A stretch of 64,000 nucleotides of DNA from an uncultured Methanobrevibacter sp. (GCF_902764455.1 NZ_CACWVY010000001.1:1-64000); one strand, 5' to 3'. Positions 8,744 to 17,259 are shown, counted from the stretch's first letter. The notes: generated from the letters alone by a model not told the origin. Numbers and translations: made by a program.

Positions 8744-10262
8744 ATACTACAACTCCTTCTTTTAATTCTTCAAGAGCATCATAATCTGAAACAATATCAC
8801 CAATAATATTAGTCGCTTCAAAATTTTCTGCAGTAGGACCAAATTCAAAATTGTCTTCGAATCTGATACCTATTAAACCTGCACTTTTTGAAGCCATGTT
8901 TGTAATACCGATTTGACCTCTTATAACCTTATCGACAGGATTATTTTCAGGGATTAAACCTTTAGCTGATTTCTTATCCCCTTCAAACATAACAATATGC
9001 ATTCCAGGTACTGCAAAATGGACTTTTATTTTTCCTACAGGATTTTCTAAAAGACCAGATAAGCGTTTGAAATATTTAACAGACCTTGGTGCATCATCTG
9101 AAAACTTAATTTTACATAAATCATCTTCACTGATAGCTTTAGTGATTACACTGCCCTCTTTTAGGATATCTATTGTATGTTTCGGATTTTGTTCGACGAT
9201 TATTGCATCATCATCAATGATTCCATCAATCAAATGCTCAATACCTGCAGCAGACAATAATTCTGTAGCTTCTTTTTGAGTTTTGTTCAATAACATCAGC
9301 CTTTGTCTTTCGGATTTGACAGTTATGAAATCGTTTTCCTTTGCAATATCGATGATTTCCATACCGTTTATAATTTTTCCAACAGTAGTATGGTTCGGAG
9401 TTAAAACCCTATTTTCACGATATACGAAGAGTTTTCCGACACCAACACCATTATTTCTGACAGTGATTGTTCCCCTGAGTCTTTGGGTAGTATCCTCTTT
9501 AGGTTTTTCAATACCTTCCAAGTCATAAAAACCTATGAAAGATTCACTATCATAAGAAACTTTGATTCTGCCGTCTTTAATCAGTGAAAATAAATGTTCC
9601 ACACAGACAGGAGATTCCTCATCAATATCAAAAGATATGTAGGTATACAACTCATTTCCTTCTTCCAATATTGTATTTAAATCAGATACTGAAGCGCTAT
9701 CGGTAGTTGTACTTCTTTCTATAATCGGCTCAACACCTGTTACACTGTCATCATCTGTGAGGTTTTCCAATGTTTTTTTACCTCCAATGACACGAGCAAA
9801 AATACCCTTGTTATATGGCGGCACACTGTAAACATTAGTGGTATTTTCCTTAAGCATTATTAAATGAGTAGACTCATTACTAAAACTGGATAAACTTAAA
9901 ACAACATCTCCTTCATAATATTTGTATTCTTCAGAAGTCGGTTCCAAATCAGTTACAACAGGACCAACAGCCACTTCAGTTGGAGTGGACCATCTGATAT
10001 TCAAGTCAACAAAATCTTCATATTGACTTTTCCATACGTCAACCAAAGGTTTTGCTTCATCAGATTCATCCAATTGAATGATTATAGAACCCTTATTTGT
10101 TTTAATTTTATACTTGCTTATATTTTTCTCAAGTTCCTTTTTTCCCTTAATCAAACAAACAATACTACCAGGAGTATATGGCGCATTAGTTTCATCAATC
10201 ACATCCTGAATTGAGGAACCTTCTGCCACATTCATTTCTTCTCCATTAATTTTAATTAACAT
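8715..10262 (-). CDS. Methanogenesis marker protein 3 (Mmp3)
   Basis: First gene of the marker operon. Mmp3 is part of the ATP-dependent methyl-coenzyme M reductase activation complex. The 515-residue protein opens with a ThiS/ubiquitin-like stretch (residues 1-60), continues into the central region typical of this family, and ends with cyclophilin-like segments around GKIKVHFAVPGMHIVMFEG. AGGAG precedes the ATG, and the upstream gap holds divergent TATA-like sequences shared with a nuclease gene. It is full length and intact. I saw no clear cluster-binding cysteine set, so any cluster it holds would be liganded together with partners. Confidence 0.9.
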   Translation of the reverse strand: MLIKINGEEMNVAEGSSIQDVIDETNAPYTPGSIVCLIKGKKELEKNISKYKIKTNKGSIIIQLDESDEAKPLVDVWKSQYEDFVDLNIRWSTPTEVAVGPVVTDLEPTSEEYKYYEGDVVLSLSSFSNESTHLIMLKENTTNVYSVPPYNKGIFARVIGGKKTLENLTDDDSVTGVEPIIERSTTTDSASVSDLNTILEEGNELYTYISFDIDEESPVCVEHLFSLIKDGRIKVSYDSESFIGFYDLEGIEKPKEDTTQRLRGTITVRNNGVGVGKLFVYRENRVLTPNHTTVGKIINGMEIIDIAKENDFITVKSERQRLMLLNKTQKEATELLSAAGIEHLIDGIIDDDAIIVEQNPKHTIDILKEGSVITKAISEDDLCKIKFSDDAPRSVKYFKRLSGLLENPVGKIKVHFAVPGMHIVMFEGDKKSAKGLIPENNPVDKVIRGQIGITNMASKSAGLIGIRFEDNFEFGPTAENFEATNIIGDIVSDYDALEELKEGVVVYVTESNNES

Positions 10263-10388
10263 ACAATCTCCTAATAAGAATTTTTAATATTATATATTTA
10301 TTATCTTTTTATATATTAAAATTATTTATTTGATTTCAAAAAGTTTATTTACACACAGTGCTAACAATATTACAAGGAGGAAAAATAA
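10263..10388. promoter_or_regulatory. Divergent promoter region, mmp3 operon / nuclease
   Basis: The 126-bp gap is AT-rich, with TATA-like stretches in both orientations (TTTATATATTAAA around 10308-10320 on the plus strand, TATATAATATTA-type on the minus strand). AGGAG lies before mmp3, and a strong AAGGAGG lies 7-8 nt before the nuclease ATG. I see no clear operator palindrome. Confidence 0.45.
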
Positions 10389-11126
10389 ATGACCATTACA
10401 AAAAAACATGTTTTTTCTTTAGTGATAATATTCGTTTTGGCCCTTGGAGCTATTTCAATAGCCAGTGCTTATACAGGAACCGGTTTTTCACACAGCATTC
10501 CAAGTTCCAAATACTATGACATGTCTGCATCAGACATTCTAAGTCAATATTCCGACAGCGAGTGTCACGTTGAAGAAAGTGCGGTTTGTACTAATGTGGT
10601 TGATGGAGACACAATTTATTTAGATAATGGTAAGAAGGTTCGTTTTGTCGGTGTAAACACTCCCGAAAGAGGTGTTGAGGGCTACATTACCTCCAAGAAT
10701 TTCGTTCAGAAACTATGTCTGAACAAGGAAGTCGGACTGGACATCGACGATAGAAAACACAATGACAAATACGGACGTACATTGGCTGTCGTTATTGTTG
10801 ATGGAAAAAACGTTAATGAAATGCTTTTAAAAGAAGGGCTTGCAGAAATTATGTACATGCCTCCAAGTGAATTTTACCCTTATGACTGGGCTGGAAGCAA
10901 TACCCATGTAGCCGACACACACAGTTCATCATCTTCATCAAGCAATTCTTCAAGCGATACGTCATCAGCTTCCGGAAATTATGTTGGAAATTCAAACAGC
11001 GGAAAATTCCACATTTCAAGCTGCGGAAGTGTGAGCAAAATGTCTGAAGGCAACAAAGTATTTTTCTCAAGCAGGGATGAAGCGATAAATCAGGGATACG
11101 TACCCTGCAAAATATGCAATCCCTAA
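10389..11126 (+). CDS. Secreted thermonuclease-like (SNase) protein
   Basis: A 245-residue extracellular nuclease. Residues 1-27 form a signal peptide (KK, long hydrophobic core, then ASA-Y). The staphylococcal-nuclease domain spans about 65-160: VDGDT at 71-75 and candidate catalytic residues R85, E93 (VNTPE) and R130 (KYGRTLA). A Ser-rich linker (178-195) leads to a C-terminal metal-binding-like HisxxxCys...CysxxCys segment (H208, C212, C240, C243), also found at the end of bacterial SNase proteins. It probably degrades DNA or RNA outside the cell. The bacterial-type architecture suggests acquisition from gut bacteria. A strong AAGGAGG site precedes the ATG, and a T-run follows the stop. 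Confidence 0.9.
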   Translation: MTITKKHVFSLVIIFVLALGAISIASAYTGTGFSHSIPSSKYYDMSASDILSQYSDSECHVEESAVCTNVVDGDTIYLDNGKKVRFVGVNTPERGVEGYITSKNFVQKLCLNKEVGLDIDDRKHNDKYGRTLAVVIVDGKNVNEMLLKEGLAEIMYMPPSEFYPYDWAGSNTHVADTHSSSSSSSNSSSDTSSASGNYVGNSNSGKFHISSCGSVSKMSEGNKVFFSSRDEAINQGYVPCKICNP

Positions 11127-11143
11127 TCTTTTCTTTTTTTTAA
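11127..11143 (+). terminator. T-rich terminator after the nuclease gene
   Basis: Immediately after the nuclease stop codon there is TCTTTTCTTTTTTTTAATTT, a typical archaeal U-rich terminator. It overlaps the end of the convergent DUF4013 gene by a few bases. Confidence 0.55.
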
Positions 11144-11931
11144 TTTAAATATTTTAACTGCTGGACTTCCCTATTTAATTTGTCCAAATTGCCTTCTCTT
11201 ACAGCAATATTTGAATATAACAATCCTAATGAGTAGTTAGCTATACTTTCCAGTGTTGGAATGATAACACAGAAGTAAATTAAAAATCCAACATATGGAA
11301 TTGACATTACCAATGATGAAATAGCTGAAACGACAACCATACATATCACCATAAGAATTAGCCATTTAATAATGTTTTTTAAACCAATATTTTTAATATC
11401 CAAAACAACTTTATGCATCTTTAATGCTTCAGACAGACTGTTCAAATAAGCAAGTCTAGCCTTTGCGAAGAATAATAAGAACTCAAATAAGAGATATATG
11501 ACTAAAATTATAATAAAAGTTAAACCCAGAGTCAGCAGAAATTCTATAACCTTTAAGTTTTTAAGAAGATCAATGCTTGAAACTCCCAATGTAGAAAGAG
11601 CAATAAAAAAAACCAAAGCAGGAACAATCATATATACAATTCTCAATACCCATAAACGAAGACTGTTATAGACATTCCTTGTAAAACTTATGGACGGGAA
11701 CATGGAGGATTCATTCAACCCGAAATCAATCATTGAAAACATATATCCAGGTGCAATCAGAATGAATAAAAAGAATGCAAATACTCCAATAATAGTAACA
11801 TATCTGTTGTCAAATATTATTCCAATTGGTATAATAGCCGATAAAATAAATATAATAAATAGAATAGGCAGTTTTTTAATATTTCTAAAAGGATATCTGA
11901 ATGAATTTGATATTATTTTGCCTACGTCCAT
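11140..11931 (-). CDS. DUF4013 family membrane protein
   Basis: A 263-residue integral membrane protein of the DUF4013 family, common in Methanobrevibacter and related archaea and of unknown function. After an amphipathic N-terminus (SFRYPFRNIKKLP) there are hydrophobic segments at about 23-40, 48-68, 93-120, 132-155 and 190-235, giving around five or six membrane helices. The C-terminal 20 residues are charged and probably cytoplasmic. It lies 12 bp downstream of mmp2 and may be cotranscribed with it. No transport or enzymatic motif is visible. Confidence 0.8.
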   Translation of the reverse strand: MDVGKIISNSFRYPFRNIKKLPILFIIFILSAIIPIGIIFDNRYVTIIGVFAFFLFILIAPGYMFSMIDFGLNESSMFPSISFTRNVYNSLRLWVLRIVYMIVPALVFFIALSTLGVSSIDLLKNLKVIEFLLTLGLTFIIILVIYLLFEFLLFFAKARLAYLNSLSEALKMHKVVLDIKNIGLKNIIKWLILMVICMVVVSAISSLVMSIPYVGFLIYFCVIIPTLESIANYSLGLLYSNIAVREGNLDKLNREVQQLKYLN

Positions 11932-11943
11932 AAAATCACATCA

Positions 11944-12918
11944 TTATTTAAATATGAATACAGGATTAATATTCTGGTTAAATACTTCTGCCTGCTGGTC
12001 TTTGTAATTTAATATCATATTGTCGGAGTCAGTTACCTCACCAACCACTTCTGCTTCAATAGAATATTTCGCCAAATATTGTTTAATGAAATCACATTTA
12101 TCCTCTTCAGCAGTGAATACAAATCCTGAACCAGGATAAGAGCGAAGCCAATCCACCCATTCAACACTTTCATTTCTTGGAATGTCTTCAAGATTAACGA
12201 CTGCACCCTTGTGTGATGTTTCAAGAAGCATTTCAAGAGTTCCAAGAATTCCAGGATTTGAAATGTCCTTTCCGGATTTAATATAATCATTTTCAGCAAG
12301 GTATTGGACTGCAGTAATCTGGTCTCGAACCAGCTGTGCATCCTTATCGTAAGTGGTATCCCAGTTCAGAGCGAACATTTCATGAGGCTTGCCGTCAAGA
12401 TCTATTGCCACTATTACTTTATCGCCAACTTCAGCTCCAAAACTTGTTATGATTTTGTCTTTTTGCGCAATACCTGCAATAGCTACACCCAACGAGTCGA
12501 CTTCACCATCAGGATGCAGGTGGCCTCCCACCATAGGAACACCGAACTTAAGACATCCGTCTTTAATTCCATTCAATAAATCTTCATAAATCTCATCATT
12601 GCTTATTGACATTATGTTTACCATTGCAAGAGGTTTTCCGCCCATTGCAGCTATATCATTAACATTTACAAGTACAGAACAGTATCCTGCCCAATACGGA
12701 TTTACATTCATGATATCGCCCCAAATTCCATCTGCGGCAATTAACAATACCTGATTGTTTCCTATGTCAATAGCTGAAGCATCATCTCCTATATCAATGA
12801 CAACATCTCCTGAAACATTATAAGATTCCTTTAAAAGAGATATTACATTATCAATGGAGCTTTTACGTGACACTCCTTTAAATTCTTGAATTTCCTTAAC
12901 GAGATTTTTAAAATTCAA
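11944..12918 (-). CDS. Methanogenesis marker protein 2 (Mmp2), AIR-synthase-like
   Basis: A 324-residue methanogen marker of the PurM/SelD/HypE/ThiL superfamily of ATP-binding enzymes. The superfamily signatures are clear: GDDASAI at 44-50, [12 protein letters not shown] at 85-96 and GGHLHPD at 131-137 (GGxTxPD in relatives). Family members activate a substrate by phosphorylation or dehydrate an amide with ATP. The substrate of Mmp2 is not established. It is full length, with an N-terminal extension before the AIRS domain as in orthologues. It is followed by a membrane protein gene and preceded by a DUF2117 gene 17 bp away, so the three plus nob1 look like one operon. Confidence 0.9.
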   Translation of the reverse strand: MNFKNLVKEIQEFKGVSRKSSIDNVISLLKESYNVSGDVVIDIGDDASAIDIGNNQVLLIAADGIWGDIMNVNPYWAGYCSVLVNVNDIAAMGGKPLAMVNIMSISNDEIYEDLLNGIKDGCLKFGVPMVGGHLHPDGEVDSLGVAIAGIAQKDKIITSFGAEVGDKVIVAIDLDGKPHEMFALNWDTTYDKDAQLVRDQITAVQYLAENDYIKSGKDISNPGILGTLEMLLETSHKGAVVNLEDIPRNESVEWVDWLRSYPGSGFVFTAEEDKCDFIKQYLAKYSIEAEVVGEVTDSDNMILNYKDQQAEVFNQNINPVFIFK

Positions 12919-12935
12919 AGATTACACTCCCTATC

Positions 12936-14051
12936 TTAATTAATATAATTAACTTTGTATTTGCAATTAATATTATTTATTATTTCTATGATTTTATCCT
13001 TAACTTCTTCAGTATCTGAGAAGCTGCATGAAACCTGTTTGTCGCCAAACATTATCCTTTTAATATCTTGACCGCAGATGTCATCAAAACCACTTTCAAC
13101 TTCAAAGATGATAGAATTTTTAACCTTGAATCCGTCTTCCACAACCTTGTCCAAATCCCCATCAGTTATTCCAATTATAGGTATATCAAATCTATACAGA
13201 ATGTCAGAAGATATCAAAGTTGTATCATCACCTACAGTAATAACCAAACTGGAATCCCGGAATCGATAAACATCTTCACCAGCATGGTCCAGAAATGTCA
13301 CTTTAAAATTATCTGGTTTATCTTTTGAAATAACACGTGGAGTTACCTTTGCATGCCTTAAAAGTCCTGTTTTAATAATTGCACTATCAAGATCCACCTC
13401 ACCCAGTTTTTCAAGACCGTGCTGCTTGAGCTCACCCCCCATTATATCGACAATGTGATTGTCCTTTGAAATCAGCGTGAGTCTATCTGAATTTGTCTTT
13501 CCTATAACAACACTGTTGACCATTATATTTTCACCAGGACTTACCCCATGAACCACTCTCTGATTAACACCTGCATTATCCTGTCTGATGTGGGCATCAT
13601 AAACTTCTTCAGGTTTTACAACAGTCAAATTCAGCCTTCGAGACAGTTCTTTAACTAGGTCACAATCATTATTCCACGGGATAATGCTTCCGTCGTCTTC
13701 ACCCGGCCGTTCTATTTGAATTATTGGAGCATCATTATCATCAATCTTTTCAACATAATGATTATAAACCTTATAACCAAAAACCTGGCCAGTAACATCT
13801 GATTTTCCATAGTTAAGCAAAAAGATTACATCAACATTATCATCATGAAATATTTTCAAAGAATCGCTTGGAACCAATTTGCGGGAAATGTCAATAATAT
13901 CCTCCAAACTGGCATCAATAACAGCAGTTCGACCCATTGTTCCACCAAGCCTTACTGAAATTTCACCATATTCCCCAAGGAGATTAATTAACTTTAATGC
14001 ATAGCCTGAATCGATAATATTCGGACCGTGAACTACAATACCTATTCTCAT
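12936..14051 (-). CDS. DUF2117 family protein
   Basis: A 371-residue soluble protein found in methanogens, of unknown function. The N-terminal MRIGIVVHGPNIIDSG looks like a Rossmann-type beta-alpha start. The middle has GPNIIDSG-like and RPGEDDGSIIPW segments, and the C-terminal third (VITVGDDTTLISSDI and IIGITDGDLDKV) contains two further nucleotide-type loops with aspartates. Its stop side lies next to mmp2 and its start overlaps the end of nob1 by 4 bp (ATGA), so it is translationally coupled to nob1. A link to methanogenesis is suggested by the neighbouring mmp2 and by its distribution, but no reaction can be assigned. Confidence 0.8.
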   Translation of the reverse strand: MRIGIVVHGPNIIDSGYALKLINLLGEYGEISVRLGGTMGRTAVIDASLEDIIDISRKLVPSDSLKIFHDDNVDVIFLLNYGKSDVTGQVFGYKVYNHYVEKIDDNDAPIIQIERPGEDDGSIIPWNNDCDLVKELSRRLNLTVVKPEEVYDAHIRQDNAGVNQRVVHGVSPGENIMVNSVVIGKTNSDRLTLISKDNHIVDIMGGELKQHGLEKLGEVDLDSAIIKTGLLRHAKVTPRVISKDKPDNFKVTFLDHAGEDVYRFRDSSLVITVGDDTTLISSDILYRFDIPIIGITDGDLDKVVEDGFKVKNSIIFEVESGFDDICGQDIKRIMFGDKQVSCSFSDTEEVKDKIIEIINNINCKYKVNYIN

Positions 14052-14554
14052 TTATTCACCTTGATTCTTTTTTTGAATATTTTTGATCCACAAATCTCAC
14101 AATCATCAAAAGGATAATCCTCATCAAATTCCTTTTTACAACCTTCACATACCTTTTTCCAATTATAAATTCCTTTAATTCCTTCAGTTATAACACCTGA
14201 AAAAGGAATGCCCATTATTTTTAAGGTATTCTGAATAGTATAATCATCAGTAATGACTTTGACATTCTTGCCTTCATGGGACAATTTATATGCAAGTGCA
14301 ATTAATTTCTTATCAGGTAAGGATAACCTTAAAATATCACCACTTTCATATATAATATCATTCACACACCTAATATACTTTTTATTCACATCAGATATAA
14401 CCAGTAATCCTTCGGCTATAGCCGAATCCAATTTTAAACGTGACTCGAAATCCTTGATTTCGGCTGTAATTTCAGAAACCGTGTAATTTTCATTAGAAGT
14501 TAATTGAAAACCATTAATGAATGCAGATGCATCTAATACGTAACATGTTTTCAT
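14048..14554 (-). CDS. nob1: Nob1-type PIN endonuclease with zinc ribbon
   Basis: Archaeal Nob1 cleaves the 3' end of precursor 16S rRNA during small-subunit maturation. In 168 residues the PIN domain acidic residues are visible: D8 in LDASAFI, glutamates around 28-32 and D103/D104 in TDDYTIQN. They are followed by a zinc ribbon with C136, C139, C152 and C155. The size and order match archaeal Nob1. It is the first gene of a minus-strand set with DUF2117 and mmp2. The promoter region upstream (14555-14622) is AT-rich, next to the phased repeat. Confidence 0.92.
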   Translation of the reverse strand: MKTCYVLDASAFINGFQLTSNENYTVSEITAEIKDFESRLKLDSAIAEGLLVISDVNKKYIRCVNDIIYESGDILRLSLPDKKLIALAYKLSHEGKNVKVITDDYTIQNTLKIMGIPFSGVITEGIKGIYNWKKVCEGCKKEFDEDYPFDDCEICGSKIFKKRIKVNK

Positions 14555-14622
14555 GCTTGATATTATAATTTTATAAATTAATAAATCTTAGCCATGAAAA
14601 AAATATTGAGTGCAACCTGATA

Positions 14623-14730
14623 TGGACATGATTGGGACAAGATAGGTAAAAGTTTGGGACAAGTCTGGGAGAAGATTGGAATAACCTTGGAAAAGCTTTG
14701 GAATAAGTTATGGAGAAGTTTGGAACAATC
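14623..14730 (+). repeat. Helically phased TGG repeat upstream of a regulator gene
   Basis: Ten units beginning TGG or TAGG start at 14623, 14633, 14643, 14655, 14666, 14677, 14688, 14699, 14711 and 14721, spaced 10-12 bp (mean about 10.9), with a loose consensus TGGgAnAAGnt. The spacing puts every unit on the same face of the helix. The array ends just before a TATA-like TTTAAATA (14739-14746) and about 90 bp before the start of the first FilR1-type regulator. It is likely a cooperative protein-binding array or a curved-DNA element. Confidence 0.75.
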
Positions 14731-14821
14731 TATTTAACTTTAAATAGCAAAATGACTTATTACAGAAAAATTCTAGGAAAATTTCAAGAATTTTTATGAA
14801 TAAAAAAAATGGAGGAAAAAA

Positions 14822-15613
14822 ATGTATCCACAAAATGAAATCAATAATGATATAAAATTTCTTGCAAAATCAGAAATTCGTTTGAAAATCCTTAATGAAT
14901 TGAATATTTGCCCAGACAATGTTCGTGGAATTGTTAAAAGAACAAAACTTGCATACAGTACTGTTTCAAGCAATATTAATAAGTTAGAGGAGAAGAAATA
15001 TATTGGAAAAGTTAAAAAGAGATACCACTTAAATCCAATGGCTAAAATCTATTTTAACACCCTGATGGAATTTAAAAGAAGTGTTGAGATAATCAACAAC
15101 TTCAATGCATTCTGGTATATGCACAATCTAAATCAGCTGAGCATGGATTCCATGCAGAACATTACCGATTTGAAAGATTCCAAACTGATTGAAACAACCC
15201 CTCTTGACATTTATAAAACTCACAATACCATAAAAAAACAATTGGTAGAATCCAAAGAGGTTAAAGCAATATTTCCTTATCTTCATCCGGAGTATCCCGA
15301 ATTGATTGAAAATATTTTAAAAAACGGAGGCACAATAGAATTGATTGTTCCGAAAAACATCCTAAAAGCAATGATGGCTCCAGTTAATGAACAGCTGAAA
15401 AAGGATGCAATAAAAAACGGCAAATTGAAACTTCATTCAGTGACAGATGAGATATATTTATATTTAACCATCTGTGATGAAAAAATGAGCCTGGGCTTAT
15501 TTAAAAATGATGACAGTTTCGATCAGAACAGAATTCTGATTTCAGATGATAAAAAGTCATATGAATGGGCTGAAGAACTCTTCAATCATGTGAAACACGA
15601 GGTGATACAATGA
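14822..15613 (+). CDS. Winged-helix regulator with FilR1-type C-terminal domain (first copy)
   Basis: A 263-residue transcription factor. Residues 10-75 form a winged helix-turn-helix (recognition helix around RTKLAYSTVSSNINKLEEK), and residues 130-260 resemble the FilR1/DUF1724 ligand-binding domain of archaeal regulators. The first known member responds to carboxyl-acyl homoserine lactones in Methanosaeta (FilR1), but the family is broad. GGAGGAAAAA precedes the ATG. It overlaps the next, paralogous gene by 4 bp (ATGA). The phased TGG array directly upstream may be its own binding site, which would make it autoregulatory; this is inference. Confidence 0.82.
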   Translation: MYPQNEINNDIKFLAKSEIRLKILNELNICPDNVRGIVKRTKLAYSTVSSNINKLEEKKYIGKVKKRYHLNPMAKIYFNTLMEFKRSVEIINNFNAFWYMHNLNQLSMDSMQNITDLKDSKLIETTPLDIYKTHNTIKKQLVESKEVKAIFPYLHPEYPELIENILKNGGTIELIVPKNILKAMMAPVNEQLKKDAIKNGKLKLHSVTDEIYLYLTICDEKMSLGLFKNDDSFDQNRILISDDKKSYEWAEELFNHVKHEVIQ

Positions 15614-16404
15614 AACACGAAAGCAAACAGGAACTAACACGAGAATACAGGGATATCAAATACATCCTAACATCCAGTATGCGTGCTAAATTACTATTAG
15701 CACTATACGAAATTCCTAAAAATTTAGAGGAATTAAGAAAAGACCTATCCAAACCATCAGCAACCATATTGCATGGGCTTAAAGAACTGGAGACGATAAA
15801 CCTTGTCAGAAAAGCTCAAAAATGTTATGAATTAACATCAAACGGCTATTTATTGACAACCAATATGGTAAAGTTAATCGAAAACTGGTATGCTTTAAGC
15901 AAATGCGAGTCCTTCTGGGACAATCATGATTTATCTGACATTCCAGAGGACTCTATGAAAAAAATTTACCTGTTAAAAGATGCAAAATATATAAATTCCA
16001 CCACAAGCGATTTATCCATTGCATTTAACAAATACATTAACTTACTTTCACAATCTAGCGAAATACGAATGATTCTGCCAATATACTCAGAAAATCATTT
16101 TAAGCATATAATTGACCTTTTAAATTCAGGTAAATTAGAAAAATTGGAAATGATTGTTAGTGATGAGATTTATAATTCAATTGAAAACAATGAATTATTC
16201 AAAAAGGAGTTACTTGAAAACAAAAAAGTAAATCCGATTATCACTAACAGGACCATGAAAATATTTTTAACCCATTCTGAAGAATTTATGTCATTGACAT
16301 TATTTTTTAAGGACGGGCATTATGATGATTCCCAAATTCTAATTGCACAAGATGCCAATGCAAAAAAATGGGCTTCATCATTGTGGAAATATTATATTGA
16401 ATAA
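15610..16404 (+). CDS. Winged-helix regulator with FilR1-type C-terminal domain (second copy)
   Basis: A 264-residue paralogue of the preceding gene with the same layout: winged helix at about 15-80 (KPSATILHGLKELETINLV) and a FilR1-like domain at about 130-262. Shared segments include FN-KYI/INL, the Ser-rich stretch before the (I/M)xLP motif, and the C-terminal SLxLFxxD(G/D)xxD(D/Q)xxxLI. The two overlap by ATGA and were probably produced by tandem duplication followed by strong divergence. They may act as a heterodimer. The next gene follows after 20 bp. Confidence 0.8.
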   Translation: MKHESKQELTREYRDIKYILTSSMRAKLLLALYEIPKNLEELRKDLSKPSATILHGLKELETINLVRKAQKCYELTSNGYLLTTNMVKLIENWYALSKCESFWDNHDLSDIPEDSMKKIYLLKDAKYINSTTSDLSIAFNKYINLLSQSSEIRMILPIYSENHFKHIIDLLNSGKLEKLEMIVSDEIYNSIENNELFKKELLENKKVNPIITNRTMKIFLTHSEEFMSLTLFFKDGHYDDSQILIAQDANAKKWASSLWKYYIE

Positions 16405-16424
16405 AGATAAAGGTGATATTTTAT

Positions 16425-16715
16425 ATGAAAGATAAAGAACTATACAACCTTTTAATCGGAAGACCCGGTGGGAAAAACACAATGCGTATTTTAGATGCAA
16501 TTATATTAAAGCCTCAAAATGCAAATCAGCTTTCAAAAGCACTGTGCCTCGATTACAAAACAATTGTCCACCATATGAAAATAATTTGCAACCATCAATA
16601 CGCCACTAAAGAAAAATTCGAAAAGTATAACTATTTTCATCCAAGCGATAAATTAATTAAAAACCTGGATGAATATAAAATTATCAAAGAACAATTTTAT
16701 GAAAAAAAACAATAA
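16425..16715 (+). CDS. Small winged-helix protein (ArsR/MarR-like)
   Basis: About 96 residues with a single winged helix-turn-helix: GGKNTMRILDAIILKPQNANQLSKAL... then a recognition helix around DYKTIVHHMKII and a wing around ATKEKFEKYNYF. It has no effector domain. The ATG at 16425 is chosen rather than a GTG at 16413, because AGGTGAT lies directly before it and the GTG is inside that site. It is the third consecutive DNA-binding protein in this operon and is followed after 10 bp by the MoaB-like gene. Confidence 0.8.
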   Translation: MKDKELYNLLIGRPGGKNTMRILDAIILKPQNANQLSKALCLDYKTIVHHMKIICNHQYATKEKFEKYNYFHPSDKLIKNLDEYKIIKEQFYEKKQ

Positions 16716-16725
16716 GAGGCATACA

Positions 16726-17232
16726 ATGAAAAGTGAAACATCAACAGAACATCAAAAAGAAGCATCTGCAGACATTAGCTGCGGAATAATAACTCTCAGT
16801 GATAGTAGAAAGTCAGAAAAATTAGATTTATCTGGAAAATACATTGCTGGAGAAATTGAATCTAGATATACCTTAAAATCTAGAAGCTTGATTCCTGATG
16901 AAAAAGACGATTTGATCAATTCTATCGAAACAATGATTGAGGATGAAACTGATGTTATTATAACCAACGGTGGAACCGGTCTTGCACCAAGAGACATCAC
17001 TGTTGAAACTGTTGAATCACTTTTCGAAAAAAAACTGGACGGGTTTGGTGAAATTTTTAGAGCCGTGTCATATGAAGAAATAGGTTCAGCTGCTCTACTT
17101 TCCAGAGCAACTGCGGGGATTTATAAAAAAACACTTATAATATCAATGCCCGGCTCACCTAATGCTGTTAAAACTGCATTGAGGATAATAATTGATGAAC
17201 TTCCCCATATTGTCCATCATGTGAAAAAATAA
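16726..17232 (+). CDS. MoaB/MogA-family molybdopterin biosynthesis protein
   Basis: Member of the MoaB/MogA family, which adenylylates molybdopterin before metal insertion to form the molybdenum or tungsten cofactor used by formylmethanofuran and formate dehydrogenases. The 168 residues from the ATG at 16726 contain TLSDSR at 23-28, the nucleotide-binding NGGTGLAPRD at 81-90 and SMPGSP near 145, all typical. The longer frame starting at 16669 overlaps the previous gene and lacks a ribosome binding site, whereas AGAGG precedes 16726. It is the last gene of the regulator operon and converges on pyrE across a T-rich gap. Confidence 0.9.
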   Translation: MKSETSTEHQKEASADISCGIITLSDSRKSEKLDLSGKYIAGEIESRYTLKSRSLIPDEKDDLINSIETMIEDETDVIITNGGTGLAPRDITVETVESLFEKKLDGFGEIFRAVSYEEIGSAALLSRATAGIYKKTLIISMPGSPNAVKTALRIIIDELPHIVHHVKK

Positions 17233-17259
17233 AATTATTTTTTTTCTTTTTTTCTTTTT
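17233..17259 (+). terminator. T-rich terminator between convergent moaB-like gene and pyrE
   Basis: The 27-bp gap contains three consecutive T runs (ATTTTTTTTC, TTTTTTTC, TTTTTTT), a strong archaeal U-tract terminator for the plus-strand operon. Confidence 0.7.

Noticed and set aside
14623-14730. CRISPR array
   Set aside because: Units are about 11 bp with no 25-37 bp repeats and no unique spacers.
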